Part shown: in pieces, positions 1 through 10,705 of the stretch | Layout of the letters: every line of letters begins with the position of its first letter | Position numbering within the stretch: the stretch's first letter is position 1 | Notes under the pieces: generated by a model | Database searches by the model: none | What the model was told of the DNA's origin: nothing | What the model saw: only the letters and a program-made list of their open reading frames with translations | Program-made: the position numbers and the translations under genes | DNA from: Saturnia japonica | Taxonomy: Eukaryota > Arthropoda > Insecta > Lepidoptera > Saturniidae | Length of the DNA stretch: 64,000 nucleotides | Assembly (NCBI GenBank): GCA_033032175.1 | Contig: CM065309.1 | Span: 620,001 to 684,000, forward strand | Direction of reading: 5' to 3'

Positions 1-257
1 ACATCACTTACTGTCACTTTTCGTTGAGTGACAATGTTAAATTTTGAGCGGTCTAAGTTCAGTGGTACTGATCGGGTTAGGATTCACAGTAGTAATTTAA
101 TTAATTTAATATATTAGTAACAGCTATTATAGATAAATTTTAGCTTTTTGCACTCCTTCTCCATATAAACTTTAACCATGCCAAATCTCAGTCTTCCATG
201 TACGCAATACGCCTAAAAAAGGGTAGAAAGTTTTTGCTTCACGTATTAATGAATAGA
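1..257 (-). mobile_element. Helitron-like non-autonomous element, family C (cut by window edge)
   Basis: Read on the minus strand it begins A|TCTATTCATTAATACGTGAAGC, with the 5' TC and preceding A expected of Helitrons, and runs to the window edge. It shares the internal segments 'gccaaatctca', 'gcactccttctccatataa' and 'agtgacaatgt' with four other copies (near 7711, 12667, 33647, 37171). The 3' hairpin and CTAG end lie outside the window. No coding capacity. Confidence 0.65.
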
Positions 258-1014
258 TAACTCACGTCTATAATTATTATAGTATATCTTATGGACCCGT
301 TTTCCATTAGGGTGAGTTTTAAAACTTAATATAAAAGTTTCAAAAGCAAGTTACACTTTTACTGTCTTAATCAACGTTCAAGTAGATATTCCTTTTTAGC
401 TCCACCGTAGTCATTTAAACTCTTTTTAGCGTTATTTCCTTCATAACCATGGCTTATGAGACTTGCCTAATTAATAGATTCTTTTCATTACTTTTTAAAA
501 TATTTTTAGTGTTCAATAAATTGCCAGGATGAGACAATTAGCATTATACGCAGTCGGAACTTCGATTCGCTTTGAAGAATCGGGATTTAGATCTGTTAAG
601 ATTTGTTAATAAAATTTATTTGACAATAATCATCACATTTGCCAAATTTCAATAGTGTTGAGTGATTGAGTCCTTAAAGGCGCGATAGTATATTGTCTAT
701 TAACTATTTGCCCTCATCGATTAGAAAATCTGTCGGTATGCATTATTTGTTCTGGAAATGCCAATGTTTGTGAGTTGGTACTATTTGAAATTTAACTACC
801 TTATTAAAATTATACACAGAAGAAGAGATAGAAGCGTTAACGCTATCATACAAATCCAAGGTGCTTATTTGAATGATGTAAGTAGTGTTCTTTAAAAAAT
901 GTGATAAGATAATATCCATATTAATAAATATGTAGCTTAGTCTGTACATGTAATATTTTTTCTAAATTTGCTAATAGGATTGAAGGATTGACTATGCAAT
1001 TTACGAATATATCA
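258..1014. other. A+T-rich stretch, nothing recognised
   Basis: No plausible exon, RNA gene or known repeat seen. Short open frames here are of low-complexity, A+T-driven composition. Confidence 0.5.
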
Positions 1015-1400
1015 TTAGAAAATATTTTACCTGTCTGTCTGTTTGTATGTCTGGATTTAACCCAAAAAGGGCTTGACCAATTCTCATGAAATTTTGTACA
1101 CGGGAAGATCATGTAATTGACCAATTGACAGAATATTATGAGAAATTTCAATGTTACTTTTAGAAATCGTAAATAACAAAGTAATTATAAAAATAATTAT
1201 TTGCGTTAATTCTTTGCAGATTTTGATGAAAATTTGTACACGGGAAGTATAAGGCATTCAATTATTAATGGATTATAAGGATTATCAATAATACTTTTAA
1301 AAATTGTAAAGAAAGAATTAGAAAATAAGTTATTTGTATTAATCCTCAACTGATTTTTGATGAAAATTGAACTGTGGAAATACGTGTTATTACTTAATTG
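1015..1400 (+). repeat. Family B interspersed repeat with internal duplication
   Basis: Contains the phrase 'ctgtctgtctgtttgtatgt' followed by two modules about 140 bp apart that both carry 'ttgtacacgggaag' (near 1093 and 1233), and a decayed third near 1362. The same family lies inverted at 1604-1943 and in weaker form at 51595-51810. Its style ('gatgaaaattttgtacac') is that of degenerate insect Helitron or LINE-tail repeats. No protein coding. Confidence 0.5.
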
Positions 1401-1603
1401 ATAGATTAAATGAATAAACAGTAATACGAGAAAACATAATTAGGTAATAAAAGAGCGTCCGAAGCCACGGGCACACCGTTAGTGGTATAACAAAATGGGC
1501 ATTGTCATAATTTTTTACCCTTCCTTTTTTTTTTAATTTGTATTTTGGATAGTATGAAGAATTTTGAGACACTAACTTTATTAGTATACTATTTTATAAC
1601 TTA

Positions 1604-1943
1604 CTAGCGATGTGCCCGCGGCTCCTCACGCGTTTCTTACTATACAATAATTATTGAAATCCCTTTATTTTTACTCATATTGTTGACAATTCATATACCG
1701 TATCAACTGAGGAGTGGCATGTATTTCCCATGTACAATTTTGATCAAAATCGGTTGAAAACTATTATTCTAATGTACAATTTCTAAAGCATTATTAATTC
1801 TTATAGCCTCTCAATATAGTAGGTATGATATAGGTTTCCCGTCTACAAAATTTGATCAGAATCAGTTGAGAATTGATGAAAATTACAATTTTTTGAATAT
1901 TTTTTTAAAATCATTAAATATTTGACATGATAATTATAGAGAT
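1604..1943 (-). mobile_element. Helitron-like non-autonomous element, family B
   Basis: On the plus strand it starts A|CTAGCGATGTGCCCGCGG; read on the minus strand this is a GC-rich 3' end closing in CTAG|T, the expected Helitron 3' terminus and insertion site. The other end is near 'attatagagataatg', giving A|TCTCTAT on the minus strand. The body carries the 'cccgtctacaaaatttgatc' and 'cccatgtacaattttgatc' modules also found inverted at 1015-1400. Confidence 0.5.
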
Positions 1944-2123
1944 AATGACCAATATAAATAAAAATATATGACTATTGAAGTGCAACTTCTTTTGGGATAG
2001 TGTGAATTGGATTTTATGAAACGAAAAAGAGATAGCTATAAATTTATGTATAGATTTTAGGCTGAGATAGAATGCGTTTCTATATAGTTTCCCTATCTTT
2101 CATCTATTCTTATTGTACTCGAA

Positions 2124-2154
2124 ATATACACAAAGAGAGACAGAGAGAGAGAGA
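2124..2154. repeat. GA-rich microsatellite
   Basis: Imperfect (GA)n tract, 'aaagagagacagagagagag' and following bases. Simple-sequence repeat only. Confidence 0.7.
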
Positions 2155-2584
2155 TTTCACTTCAACCGCGTGTGAACTCACACTCAAATTTTGTTTTTAT
2201 TTTTACATGGATGGATGGACAAAACTATACATGGATCAGTTTGAAACTATTTGTGAATAGGCGACGCGACGTCGTTTTACTTAGTTACTTGGAAGTTTCT
2301 TTGCTAGACATTGTTCCGAAAGGGTGACAGTTTGAAGTTCCCAATTGCCTTGTTAGTGTTTTATGAGAATGAAATTACATTTTATAATAATACTTACGGC
2401 CTTTGACTATAAATAATATAAATTAATAATAGTGTACCTCGCCTCGTTTGCAATTCCTCTTATACATAGTAAGAAGTGTAGCGACATCGATGTAGCGACA
2501 TCTATCTCGCCACATACGACATCCTACATAGCGATATTAAAATTAACCGAACAATGGAGTATATATACAGGAACCCGACAACAT

Positions 2585-2760
2585 CCATAGGCCCCAAGTC
2601 CGGTGAAGCTGTAAAGGCCGCAGCGACTTCAGGGCCCCTAAAGCTAACAGTGTAGTCAGATCTAAAAAAACATCCATAGGGAAGCTGCCCGTCAGACATA
2701 ACACCCGTCTGGTCGGAGGACTCTCCCTTTCCCCCACAGAAGTTATATTTGCAAGATTCG
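2585..2760 (-). repeat. Family G-related repeat fragment
   Basis: Contains 'gaagctgtaaaggccgcagc' and 'ctaacagtgtagtcagatct' followed by a run of A. The same phrases recur near 28940, 38190, 45960 and 47750. The small frames spanning it are repeat-derived and not considered genes. Confidence 0.5.
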
Positions 2761-3520
2761 CAGAGTAACGTCAGAATAATCAATATAGATACATGGAAGT
2801 GATGGGGGGAATTAACTACGAGGTAAAAATGATGAAATTAATTACGTAATTTAGTTCATCCAGCTGTCACCGCCCTCCCAAAAGTATTCCGTGAGCTAAC
2901 TTCACAGTTTGAAGTTAACCAGAACTTATAGATTGGTACAAGTTAAAAAAAGTAAGCGATGTTCGGTCATTAATGTTTTTTTCTTTTTATATCTGATATA
3001 TTTCTCAAGTGAAAACTTTTTTAGTATTGCTGTGATTTCAAATGCGATGAAACAAAAAAGCGACACTAAAAAGAGACAAACGTACATGTATAGGATTTTG
3101 CCAGCGAGCGAGTGAGATAGAATATATTATACACGGTTAACGCAAGTGCTGATTTTCACGTCTATGATCATCTTTGAAACGGCCCAGCGATTTGACGACC
3201 AAACTTGTACGCACAGTGCGGATAGTACGAGTGGAGGATAGTAAGAGTCCAGCTGAATTATAATTTTTAAAAAGTGATTTCAAAGAAGATATTTTTATGT
3301 TTTCTGAAAGTGTTTCTACTACCACGTGTGAACTGCACTCGTGTTTTTTTAAACACATTAAAACGTGTTTTGGTAGTACCTATATTATAACTTGTTAATA
3401 CTGTCACTATGATATTTTTAACGGTTATGGAAATGAACTATTGTACTATGTTCTTATCATAAAATATTATTTCCGAAGGTACATTTAGGTAGGTTGTAGT
3501 TCTAAGATTTTTATTCTTGA

Positions 3521-3937
3521 CTAGCTGTGCCCGCGGCTTCACTCACGTGAACTACAGAAGGCCGTCGATCAAAAGATCGAAAGACAAAAATGCTTATTTT
3601 GCGTGTTCCTTAGAAGGTAGACATATAGTCTCGCTGACTTTTTTGTAGGTCTTTTTAATGTCTACAATTATGTAGTACATTAATTTGATATATCTCTTAT
3701 ACTTTACTCAGAGTAAGCTATTTAAGCGTTCTAATTGATTCACCATAACCATAGTCTCCTCAAAATCGGTCCAACCGTTTCGGAGATTACCCGGAACCAA
3801 CAAATAGACAGACAGACAGACAAAATTTAAAAAAAATAGTGTTTTGTTATAAGTAATGTATATACTTTCATATGCATTTATAAAAAAGTGTTATTTTGAA
3901 ATTACGAACAGACACTTCAATTTATTAATTGAATAGA
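3521..3937 (-). mobile_element. Helitron-like non-autonomous element, family A, copy 1
   Basis: Plus-strand start A|CTAGCTGTGCCCGCGGC, hence a minus-strand 3' end of GC-rich hairpin plus CTAG|T. The body has the family landmarks 'gacaaaaatgcttatt', 'tttttgtaggtcttttta', 'ccaaccgtttcggagatta', 'catatgcattta' and 'acagacacttcaattt'. The other end 'attgaataga' reads TCTATTCAAT on the minus strand. About 417 bp and non-coding. Further copies are at 11277, 14197, 22359, 36312, 38604 and 42095. Confidence 0.65.
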
Positions 3938-3964
3938 AGATAAAGTTATATGGAAATAAATCAT

Positions 3965-4760
3965 GTATTCAACTATATTACTATTTACCTGTTTGGATGT
4001 TAATTGCTCAATCACGCAAAAACGGCTCAACAGATTTGAATGAAATTTTGGAACACCGATAGATTATAGCCTGGATTAACACATATAAAAGTTTTGTATC
4101 TGGCAAGACCCAATTCTGTAGTCCACCGAGATGAAATCGCTTGCAGAAGCTAAAATTAAACTAATATTATCAAGTTCACAGATTTTCTGCTTTTTTGAAC
4201 GAGTTAATTTCTGGAGCTACCGGTCAGATTTAAAAAATCCTTTAAGCAGTTTTTACTATATTCATTGAGGAAGGTTATAGGCTATGTAAATTTACGTACC
4301 GGTCAGATTGGAAAAATCCATTAAGCAGTTTTTAGTCTATTCATTGAGGATGGTTATAGGCTATGTAAATTTACGTACCTGTCAGATTGGAAAAATCCAT
4401 TAAGCAGTTTTTAGTCTATTCATTGAGGATGGTTATATGCTATGTAAATTTACGTACCGGTCAGATTTGAAAAATCCTATGCAGTTTTTAGTCTATTCAT
4501 TGAGGACGTTTATAGGCTATGTAAATTTACGTACAGGTCAGATTGAAAAGATCTTTTAAGCAGTTTTTAGTCTTTTAATTGAGGATGGTTATAGGCTATG
4601 TAAATTTACGCTACGATCCTTAAGAGCGGGACTGTAATCATGAACGACAATCTAGATTGCCGTAGGCAACTACGGGATGTAAGAATAACGATAGGCTACA
4701 CGGGTGTGTTGACGGCAGTGCGGTAGAGAGGTTTTCGAATACATTTTAATACGTGTGAAA
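3965..4760 (+). repeat. Family E repeat with expanded internal tandem array
   Basis: Starts with a degenerate 'cctgtttggatgttaattgc' head, passes through 'aacggctcaacagatttgaa', then a five-unit tandem array (separate entry), and ends with 'acgataggctacacgggtg'. The tail phrase is shared with copies at 32870-33107 and 46010-46220. Those copies carry only one unit of the module amplified here. No coding. Confidence 0.6.
4213..4613 (+). repeat. Five-unit tandem repeat, period about 79 bp
   Basis: The phrase 'cggtcagatt' (or one-base variants) starts at 4221, 4300, 4379, 4458 and 4535, so the spacing is 79, 79, 79 and 77. Each unit runs through 'aaatcc', 'aagcagtttttag', 'ttcattgagga', 'ggttataggctatgtaaatt' and 'tacgta'. 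Units 2 and 3 are almost identical; the fourth lacks a few bases. The array lies wholly inside the family E repeat, so it is a minisatellite that grew within a transposable element. Confidence 0.9.
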
Positions 4761-4769
4761 CTAATTGTG

Positions 4770-5620
4770 AGTGAAATTCATTCTTCTTCTTCTTTCTCCT
4801 CACCTCTTCCTGTTAGATAAGGTCGGCTTTCCTAATCAAGAGAGTCATTTGCGTCCTTGTACTATATCTTCACTTAACAAGCCGAGACGCTTCATGTTCC
4901 TCTGGATATTCTTCATCCAAGTAGTCTGCGGCCTGCTTCGTTCCACTTCCTCACAACGTAGTCAATGGGTCACCGCATTATGTGTTCATGCCATCTCTTA
5001 GCCTGGACTCAGAAAGTTTTTCAATAAAGAGTGCTACCTTAAAACTACTCCTTATAAATTCGTTACGCACTTTGTCTTTAAATGTGACTCCAGCAATTAA
5101 TTAAATTAAAAAAAGAAACAGTATTAATATAACGATATTAATATTACACCATTTTGTGAATGCTTTTTCGATTAAAACACCTTCTGGTAATTCATAAAAG
5201 AGGGTGTCATTAAAAGTTCTAGCAAAACAATCTGTCTCTTTCCAACCTATTCAGAAAAACGAGAGTTATATATTATGTTTCCCGACAGTGTATTCACGAG
5301 TTACTATAATAATTAAATAAAGTTTTCAATTCACATTTGCCTCTCTATTGTGTACTAGGAACGCGTTTAAGACCTTGACGTTTTTGATTAATGCTTCTTC
5401 AATACAAAGCTTTACGGAGATTTCTGAGTGTTCATATTAAATTTTGTCAACAAGATAACTATATTGTAATTTCCGCGTAAGTGGCTTGAGAAATTTGTTG
5501 ACTTTCCTATCTTTTTATAGATATAGTAAGTAAATGTATATGAAGATTTAATAATTATGAAAATTTCCAAAAGTATTGAATCTTTAGGATTTCGAAGTCA
5601 ACAGAAAAACACTTATAGTT
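4770..5620. other. A+T-rich stretch, nothing recognised
   Basis: Includes a small open frame beginning at 4771 with a hydrophobic start, but with no splice context, no similarity I recognise and a weak start context. I see no supported gene. Confidence 0.4.
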
Positions 5621-5621
5621 T

Positions 5622-5785
5622 AGGTATGTCCGCGGCTTAGCTCAGAGATTCTTAGTACTAGAAAGCTGTAATTTGGTATGCGTATACATAATTTAATAGC
5701 GCCGACGAAGTGGTATAATAATTTTTTTTTTTTTTTTAGATTTGAATTTAACTAAAAAAAGGAGTTAGTGTTTGCATACTATATG
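5622..5785 (-). repeat. Degenerate Helitron-tail-like repeat
   Basis: Plus-strand 'tatgtccgcggcttagctc' is a decayed form of the family A end. It is followed by 'agaaagctgtaatttggtatg' and 'gccgacgaagtggtataata', which I remember as recurring in lepidopteran repeats, and a poly-T run. Low complexity after that. Confidence 0.4.
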
Positions 5786-6748
5786 TAAAGAAATGGCTAA
5801 ATAAAAGTAAGAAGTCAAATAGACGCCTAAGGGTTCATCCTATTTCAATGCAAAGAGAACAACATGGTGGATTCCATACAATAAGTGACGATGAAAAAGA
5901 TTAGTGTAAGTTTTGTGATTATATTCGGATGAATATCAAATCATTCACAAATTATTAGTTAAACCTATTTTATATGCAAACAGTAACTTTTTTTAGTTAA
6001 ACTCAACATGTTCATTATTCCTACACGTATAATTTTCGTGGCTAGCACTGTATTACATAAAAAGATACAGTGGTATAGCAATTATGCGGTGGCGGTGCGG
6101 CTGCGGAGCGGTGGCGGAGCGGAAGCGGCTCCGTCTACACGAGCCCTAAGGCTCTTTATAAATTTCGAATTAACGTCGATGGACATGTTGTATGAATACT
6201 GTGCTCCACTGAGCCATAATCGTTTCCAAAAATGTTTAATTTTTTTTCATATTATTTAGTTTTTCTATAGATATTTTTTATTTTTCACGGATATATGACC
6301 ATAAAATAACATACTTTGAGACGTTTTCATAGATAATTATAAATTAGAGCACTGGGATTTTTAAAATATCATTATTAAAGTATGTAAGGGTAACATAAAA
6401 CTTTAAAAATATGTACGTACATTGACATTTTTACTTCGAGTACTTATCTAAAAATGAAATTTATATAACTGGTTGAAATGTTTACATTTACTGACTATTG
6501 ATTTTGTTTGAAAAACTGTTTTACCATTTACCGTTAAATTTAAAATGTTATTGTGTATGTAGGTATACATTTATGCAAGTCTATGTTTAAAACTAACAAA
6601 AATTATTCGGTTGCTAGTTAGAGCAAGAACCTCGTTATTAGTGGAGATAGAGACGGAATAAAAATGTAAATACATATTTCGAATTCAGTTTCACTTTATC
6701 TAACCCTAGTGCTTTGTTCTTTGTTCATCAGTATTTTCCAGAACGATT

Positions 6749-6751
<3 letters not shown>

Positions 6752-6790
<39 letters not shown>
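6752..6790. repeat. (TA)n microsatellite
   Basis: Uninterrupted alternating TA for about 38 bases, within a wider A+T-rich stretch. Confidence 0.9.
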
Positions 6791-6795
<5 letters not shown>

Positions 6796-7063
6796 ATTAT
6801 TTTCTTAATAATTATAATTCTGTATAATAATATTATATGTAATTATATATCTATAATAATTATTAGTAAGAAAATAAGTGGTTAATTAAAAAAAGTGTTC
6901 TTATAACAAAAATAACTCCAAAAATGTTATGCCGCCTGCCAATAATATAATGAAGTTAGCATCCAATGATAATAAAATAAATTAATTTCCCTTTTTTTTA
7001 AACTTATAAAATAATATAAGATTTATAAAAACTTTATTGTAATTGTTCCAAAAAAAGTACCAA

Positions 7064-7109
7064 GTAGCAAATAGGTTAAAACTAACTGGAGTTTTAACCT
7101 ATTTGCTAC
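7064..7109. repeat. Perfect 19-bp inverted repeat (strong hairpin)
   Basis: Left arm 7064-7082 (gtagcaaataggttaaaac) and right arm 7091-7109 are exact reverse complements, separated by 8 bases (taactgga). No mismatch in the 19-bp stem. No tract of T or gene end nearby suggests a terminator. It could be the ends of a collapsed element, a recent local inversion-duplication, or a small hairpin RNA precursor. Confidence 0.9.
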
Positions 7110-7429
7110 AGAAAGAGTGCTCTCTAATATGGGGTATAAAGCTTTAATGCTCTCGTATCACGTATGAAGAGATTTATTAACACATTCCACAAATCCACAA
7201 GCTAGACATTTCACATGACGACGTTCCTGCAATCAAAAAATATTATCAAGAGTTAGGTTGATACAGAATTTTTCTAATTCGACACCGTGTCGTCGGTCGA
7301 CGAGAATTGGAATTCACGCAATGAGCCTGAGCTTTTGATGAAGCGTAGTGCTAGGGTATTTTCCAACACCCGCCTTGTTAGCTACCACCCTCAATTTGGA
7401 AATCTGTCCCCAACCACCTATAAGCGTGT

Positions 7430-7525
7430 TCCGAGTGCATTTCTCCACTAAGCACTAAGCGTGTCACCTTCTTGAGCGACATCGTCACTTAACATCAGAT
7501 GTAATTGTGGCTATACCACTAAACC
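7430..7525. repeat. Unnamed interspersed repeat
   Basis: The stretch 'gtgtcaccttcttgagcgac' through 'cttaacatcagatgtaattg' resembles 63755-63825 ('ctcaccatcttgggtcacat', 'aattaacatgagctgatatt'). I remember such phrases from lepidopteran SINE/LINE tails. No gene seen. Confidence 0.35.
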
Positions 7526-7599
7526 TATAAACAATAAAATAAAGTCAGTAAAATTAATTCACATTAAAAAAACACCTAGGTATATACTTAAACTTTGAA

Positions 7600-7706
7600 T
7601 GTAAAGCAATAACTAAATACGAAATTTCATCCAAGTCGTTAGAGCCGTTTTCGAGAAACCAATTACACATAAATATTTATAGGTATACAAGAATTGCTCA
7701 TTTATT
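7600..7706 (-). mobile_element. Helitron-like family N, 5' part
   Basis: Read on the minus strand: 'aatgagcaattcttgtatac', a short A+T stretch, 'aattggtttctcgaaaacgg' and 'gatgaaatttcgtattta'. These are the opening of family N as seen at 12183-12368. The 3' hairpin is missing. It sits directly against the 3' end of the family C copy at 7711, so the two elements are in tandem on the minus strand. Confidence 0.55.
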
Positions 7707-7710
7707 AGTG

Positions 7711-8080
7711 CTAGCGATCGCCCTGAGATCGAAATTCGACCAGCGACTTTTTGATCATAGACTATTTTCTGTTTGACATTTACAGTATTCATGAACCTAA
7801 ACAATGTGTACTATCTACATCACCTGCTGACACTTTTTGTTGAGTGACAATGTCAATACTTTAGGGGGTCTAAGTTCAATGGCACTTATCGGATTAGTAT
7901 TCCCAGTATTTAATTTATTTAATTTAATATATTAGTAACAGATATTATAGAGAAAATTTAGCTTTCTGCACTCCTTCTCCATATAAACTTTAACCATGCC
8001 AAATCTCACAGTCTTCCGTGCACGTAATACGCATAAAAATGGGTACAAAGTTTTTGCTTCACGTATTAATATAATGATGA
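7711..8080 (-). mobile_element. Helitron-like non-autonomous element, family C, copy 2
   Basis: The minus-strand 3' end is at 7711: a hairpin TCGAATTTCGA followed by '...gggcgatcgCTAG'. The body contains the landmarks 'tgatcaaaaagtcgctggtc', 'gtcactcaacaaaaagtg', 'agacccc', 'gccaaatctcacagtcttcc' (plus-strand form) and 'cttcacgtattaat'. The 5' end reads TCATCATTATATTAATACG on the minus strand. About 370 bp, non-coding, the longest full-form C copy without extra flank. Confidence 0.65.
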
Positions 8081-8625
8081 TTAGATTGACGGCCAACGTC
8101 ATCGTGCCGCACTTTTGTTACATGATGCGAGCGCCGTTCGCAATTTTACCCAACACAAAACGTGTTTAAAGTTATACGACTTCAAAAACTTACTAATCAA
8201 AGATATCTTATATAGCTTACTTGCGGTAATTTTATAATTATGATAATTTCAGTATTTTTAAGCCTAAGTTTATGAATTGGACTGTTCGCATTACAGTAGG
8301 TTTTAGAAGTTTATCCCGATCGATTTCATCCATTCGTTTTTATTCTTTTTCTTTACACATTTTTATCTCGCGAGGATTAACTAAACTCCAGTTCACAGCG
8401 GTTATATTACTCCTCGTCGATCTTGCTCTATGACTTTCGTTTACAACAATACATTTCTTTTTAAATTCTTTATAATTATATAAGTTAGTGTGAATGGGAG
8501 CGTTAGAGGAGAAGGGCCTAAACGAATGTTCCTCGATCAAATCGGAGACGTTCTGAAGAAAGGTCAGGTCAAGAGTACTAAACCAACGAGCATGAGTGAA
8601 AACTGTGAAAAAATTAATGAATGTT
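8081..8625. other. No supported gene
   Basis: Mixed-composition DNA with a 106-codon minus-strand frame (8340-8660) that has no recognisable domain. I treat it as chance or as antisense to the LINE tail just downstream. Confidence 0.35.
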
Positions 8626-8629
8626 GAAA

Positions 8630-8732
8630 AAGCGAAAGATGTATACCAGGATCGCAGCAAATGGAAGGACGTGGTCTCTGCCCACCTCGTTGGGAGAGGT
8701 GTGAATTTCTAGTTTGTTTACAATTTACAACG
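8630..8732 (+). pseudogene. RTE-like LINE, last codons of the ORF (remnant)
   Basis: Read from about 8633 the plus strand gives EKAKDVYQDRSKWKDVVSAH followed by a few residues and a stop. The pattern 'A..DR.KW..VV.A' close to a stop resembles the C-terminal end of RTE-type LINE polyproteins as I remember them. Nothing of the reverse transcriptase itself precedes it, so this is a heavily 5'-truncated copy. Family assignment is tentative. Confidence 0.45.
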
Positions 8733-9455
8733 TTACCATGCCAATTAAACGAAAGAGTGGTATGCAAAAAGCAACATAATTGCAAAAACTGATGACCGAT
8801 TCTGAAATTAGTCATACTAATGTCTGACCGAAACAGGCTTTTCAGCCGAAACCGAATGTTCAGTCTCGATCACAATTGTTTATTTGAATTATGTGTCAAG
8901 TTACCCGCTTGAATGAAATGAAAAATGAATAATGAAAATAATATGTAACAAAAATAATTCTTTATTTTATATAGACAGGTTTGTAACACTTGGAACGGCT
9001 CTTTTGCCAGTGAATGTTGCTGAATAGCTAACATTTAGCAAAACATAATCGCGAGCACTGTTGTTTTGCGACAACACTACTGTGTGGTTCTATAGTCCAG
9101 TTTAAACGTTGAGATAAAAAATTATTATGGTGTGTGTAGGGTTACAATCACCTTGGGTTGATGCAAGTCGGATTTTATATCCCGGGACGTGGTTTAGCTC
9201 TAAAGGTGGTTTTGAGCACACACTGCACAATTTTACAATAGTTTTTGAGTAGTAAAATAATATGCACAAGCTAGCAATCCGGTTGTCGTAACGGCTGGAC
9301 GACAACTCTTCGACTTGCCAGCGTTAATAAAATACCAACAATTACCACCCCAACTACCACTCTTCATTAAGACGATAACTTTGTATTTATGCAATAAAAT
9401 AATTTGAAAATACTAAAAAAACAAAACAGTTGTACGTAAAGATATTGCAGACAGA

Positions 9456-9652
9456 TGGTTCTATTTTCAGTAGAAAGTCATCGTTTGTTAACAGTGTTAG
9501 TTGGAGATCGGAATGTGTGTATTCCGTTATGCAGATTTGATTCTCGGGGGATATTGCCTGATCGCCGGACGGAGACAATTGTCATTCTGCGTTCGTGTCG
9601 GCGATGGAACGCTATAACTGGCAGATATAGTCTGGATGTTCTAAAGACTTGA
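9456..9652 (+). other. Coding-like patch, not identified
   Basis: A stretch richer in G+C and CpG than its surroundings. It follows an acceptor-like 'ggttctattttcag' and has an open frame of about 60 codons ending in a stop at 9652, with many Arg residues (for example ILPDRRTETIVILRSCRRW). I recognise no domain. It could be a last exon, a captured fragment inside a transposon, or chance. No splice partner was found. Confidence 0.2.
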
Positions 9653-9694
9653 TTTACAAAAATCTAGACATGCTTCATGGTTTCACTCCTTTTA

Positions 9695-9832
9695 AATTTT
9701 AAATTAAAATTAAAAGTAAACCAACTTCAATGATTTTGAGGAGTTTCCTGGTGTATCTTCGAAATTCAAGGTCAAATACCAATCAAATTAAAATAATTTT
9801 AATTGAAGTCTATTAAAAAATAGCAATTTACT
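9695..9832 (-). repeat. Family J repeat
   Basis: Carries 'accaacttcaatgattttga' and 'tggtgtatcttcgaaattca', the reverse complement of the family J phrases found at 20130, 34025 and 59610. Non-coding. Confidence 0.45.
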
Positions 9833-10479
9833 TTGATTTGTAAACGCGACTTTAAATTTTTTAAATTAGTAGTTTTCAAAAATTTTGTACAATATACCAT
9901 AATACGCAAATCTCAGGTCCTCGCCGAATATTTTATGTTGTTATTTGGAGAAAAGCTCCTTTCTGTTCAATTTTGTTTGATATTATTACGTGTTGTATAT
10001 TATTATTTTAATTTGAAACGTCTGCGCGATTAAATGTATAATGAAAATCAACCCTTTAAACTAGGGGTATCGTTTTAGTCAAATATTGTCTTGCGCTCGT
10101 CACACGCGCGAGGATGTTTATGTTTTTCTAACGAATTACCAATATGGAAATTCTAACGTACATAAACAAACATCGAAAATTAATTTGTTCCACAACGAAT
10201 ACGGCCTATTGTTTATGTTATGTTTACTTTTGCTGGTAGTACTTTTTACGGTTCTCTTTGTAAATCTTCATCTATGTTAATAAATCTCTACTTCTGTCTG
10301 TACATGTATTATTTTTTCCAATTTCCCTGATAAACATTCAGTATAAAGGACTCTAATCACGAATATGACGTTATAACAATTTTTGTCTTTCTGTTCTGTT
10401 TCGACAGATATCCAAATGGTCCGAATGTACTTACGCTTTCAGGCTCGTGATAAAAAGACGACTTTAACCTAGACTAAGT

Positions 10480-10705
10480 AAGTCGTAAACACGACTGCTA
10501 TTCTCGAGGTCCTGGGTTTGATTCCCAGGCCGTGCAGTGTTATTGGGATTGTTTACGCAGTTCTCAGTAGCAGCTCGAAGTTTGACTGCCAAGCCTCGCC
10601 CCCTATTACATGAAACCCAACAACACGACGAACTGTGGGTGTACATTAGTACACCTCTGCCTAACCCTTCGAGGATACAGGCGTGATGGTATGTTATGTT
10701 TGTTA
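10480..10705 (+). mobile_element. tRNA-derived SINE, copy 1
   Basis: An RNA polymerase III B box (gggtttgattccc, 10514-10526) lies in a tRNA-like head. A body follows with 'gcagtgttattggga', 'gcagctcgaagtttgact', 'gaactgtgggtgtacattag' and 'acctctgcctaacccttcg', ending 'gatggtatgttatgtt'. A second copy in the same orientation lies at 21945-22190 and aligns over its whole length. Head, body and shared end identify a SINE; I cannot name the family. Confidence 0.65.

Noticed and set aside
4213..4613. Direct repeats that might suggest a CRISPR array
   Set aside because: The units are contiguous with no unique spacers, and the DNA is eukaryotic. It is a minisatellite.
7064..7109. Hairpin considered as a bacterial-type terminator
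   Set aside because: No gene ends there, the stem is not GC-rich and no T-tract follows; the DNA is eukaryotic.
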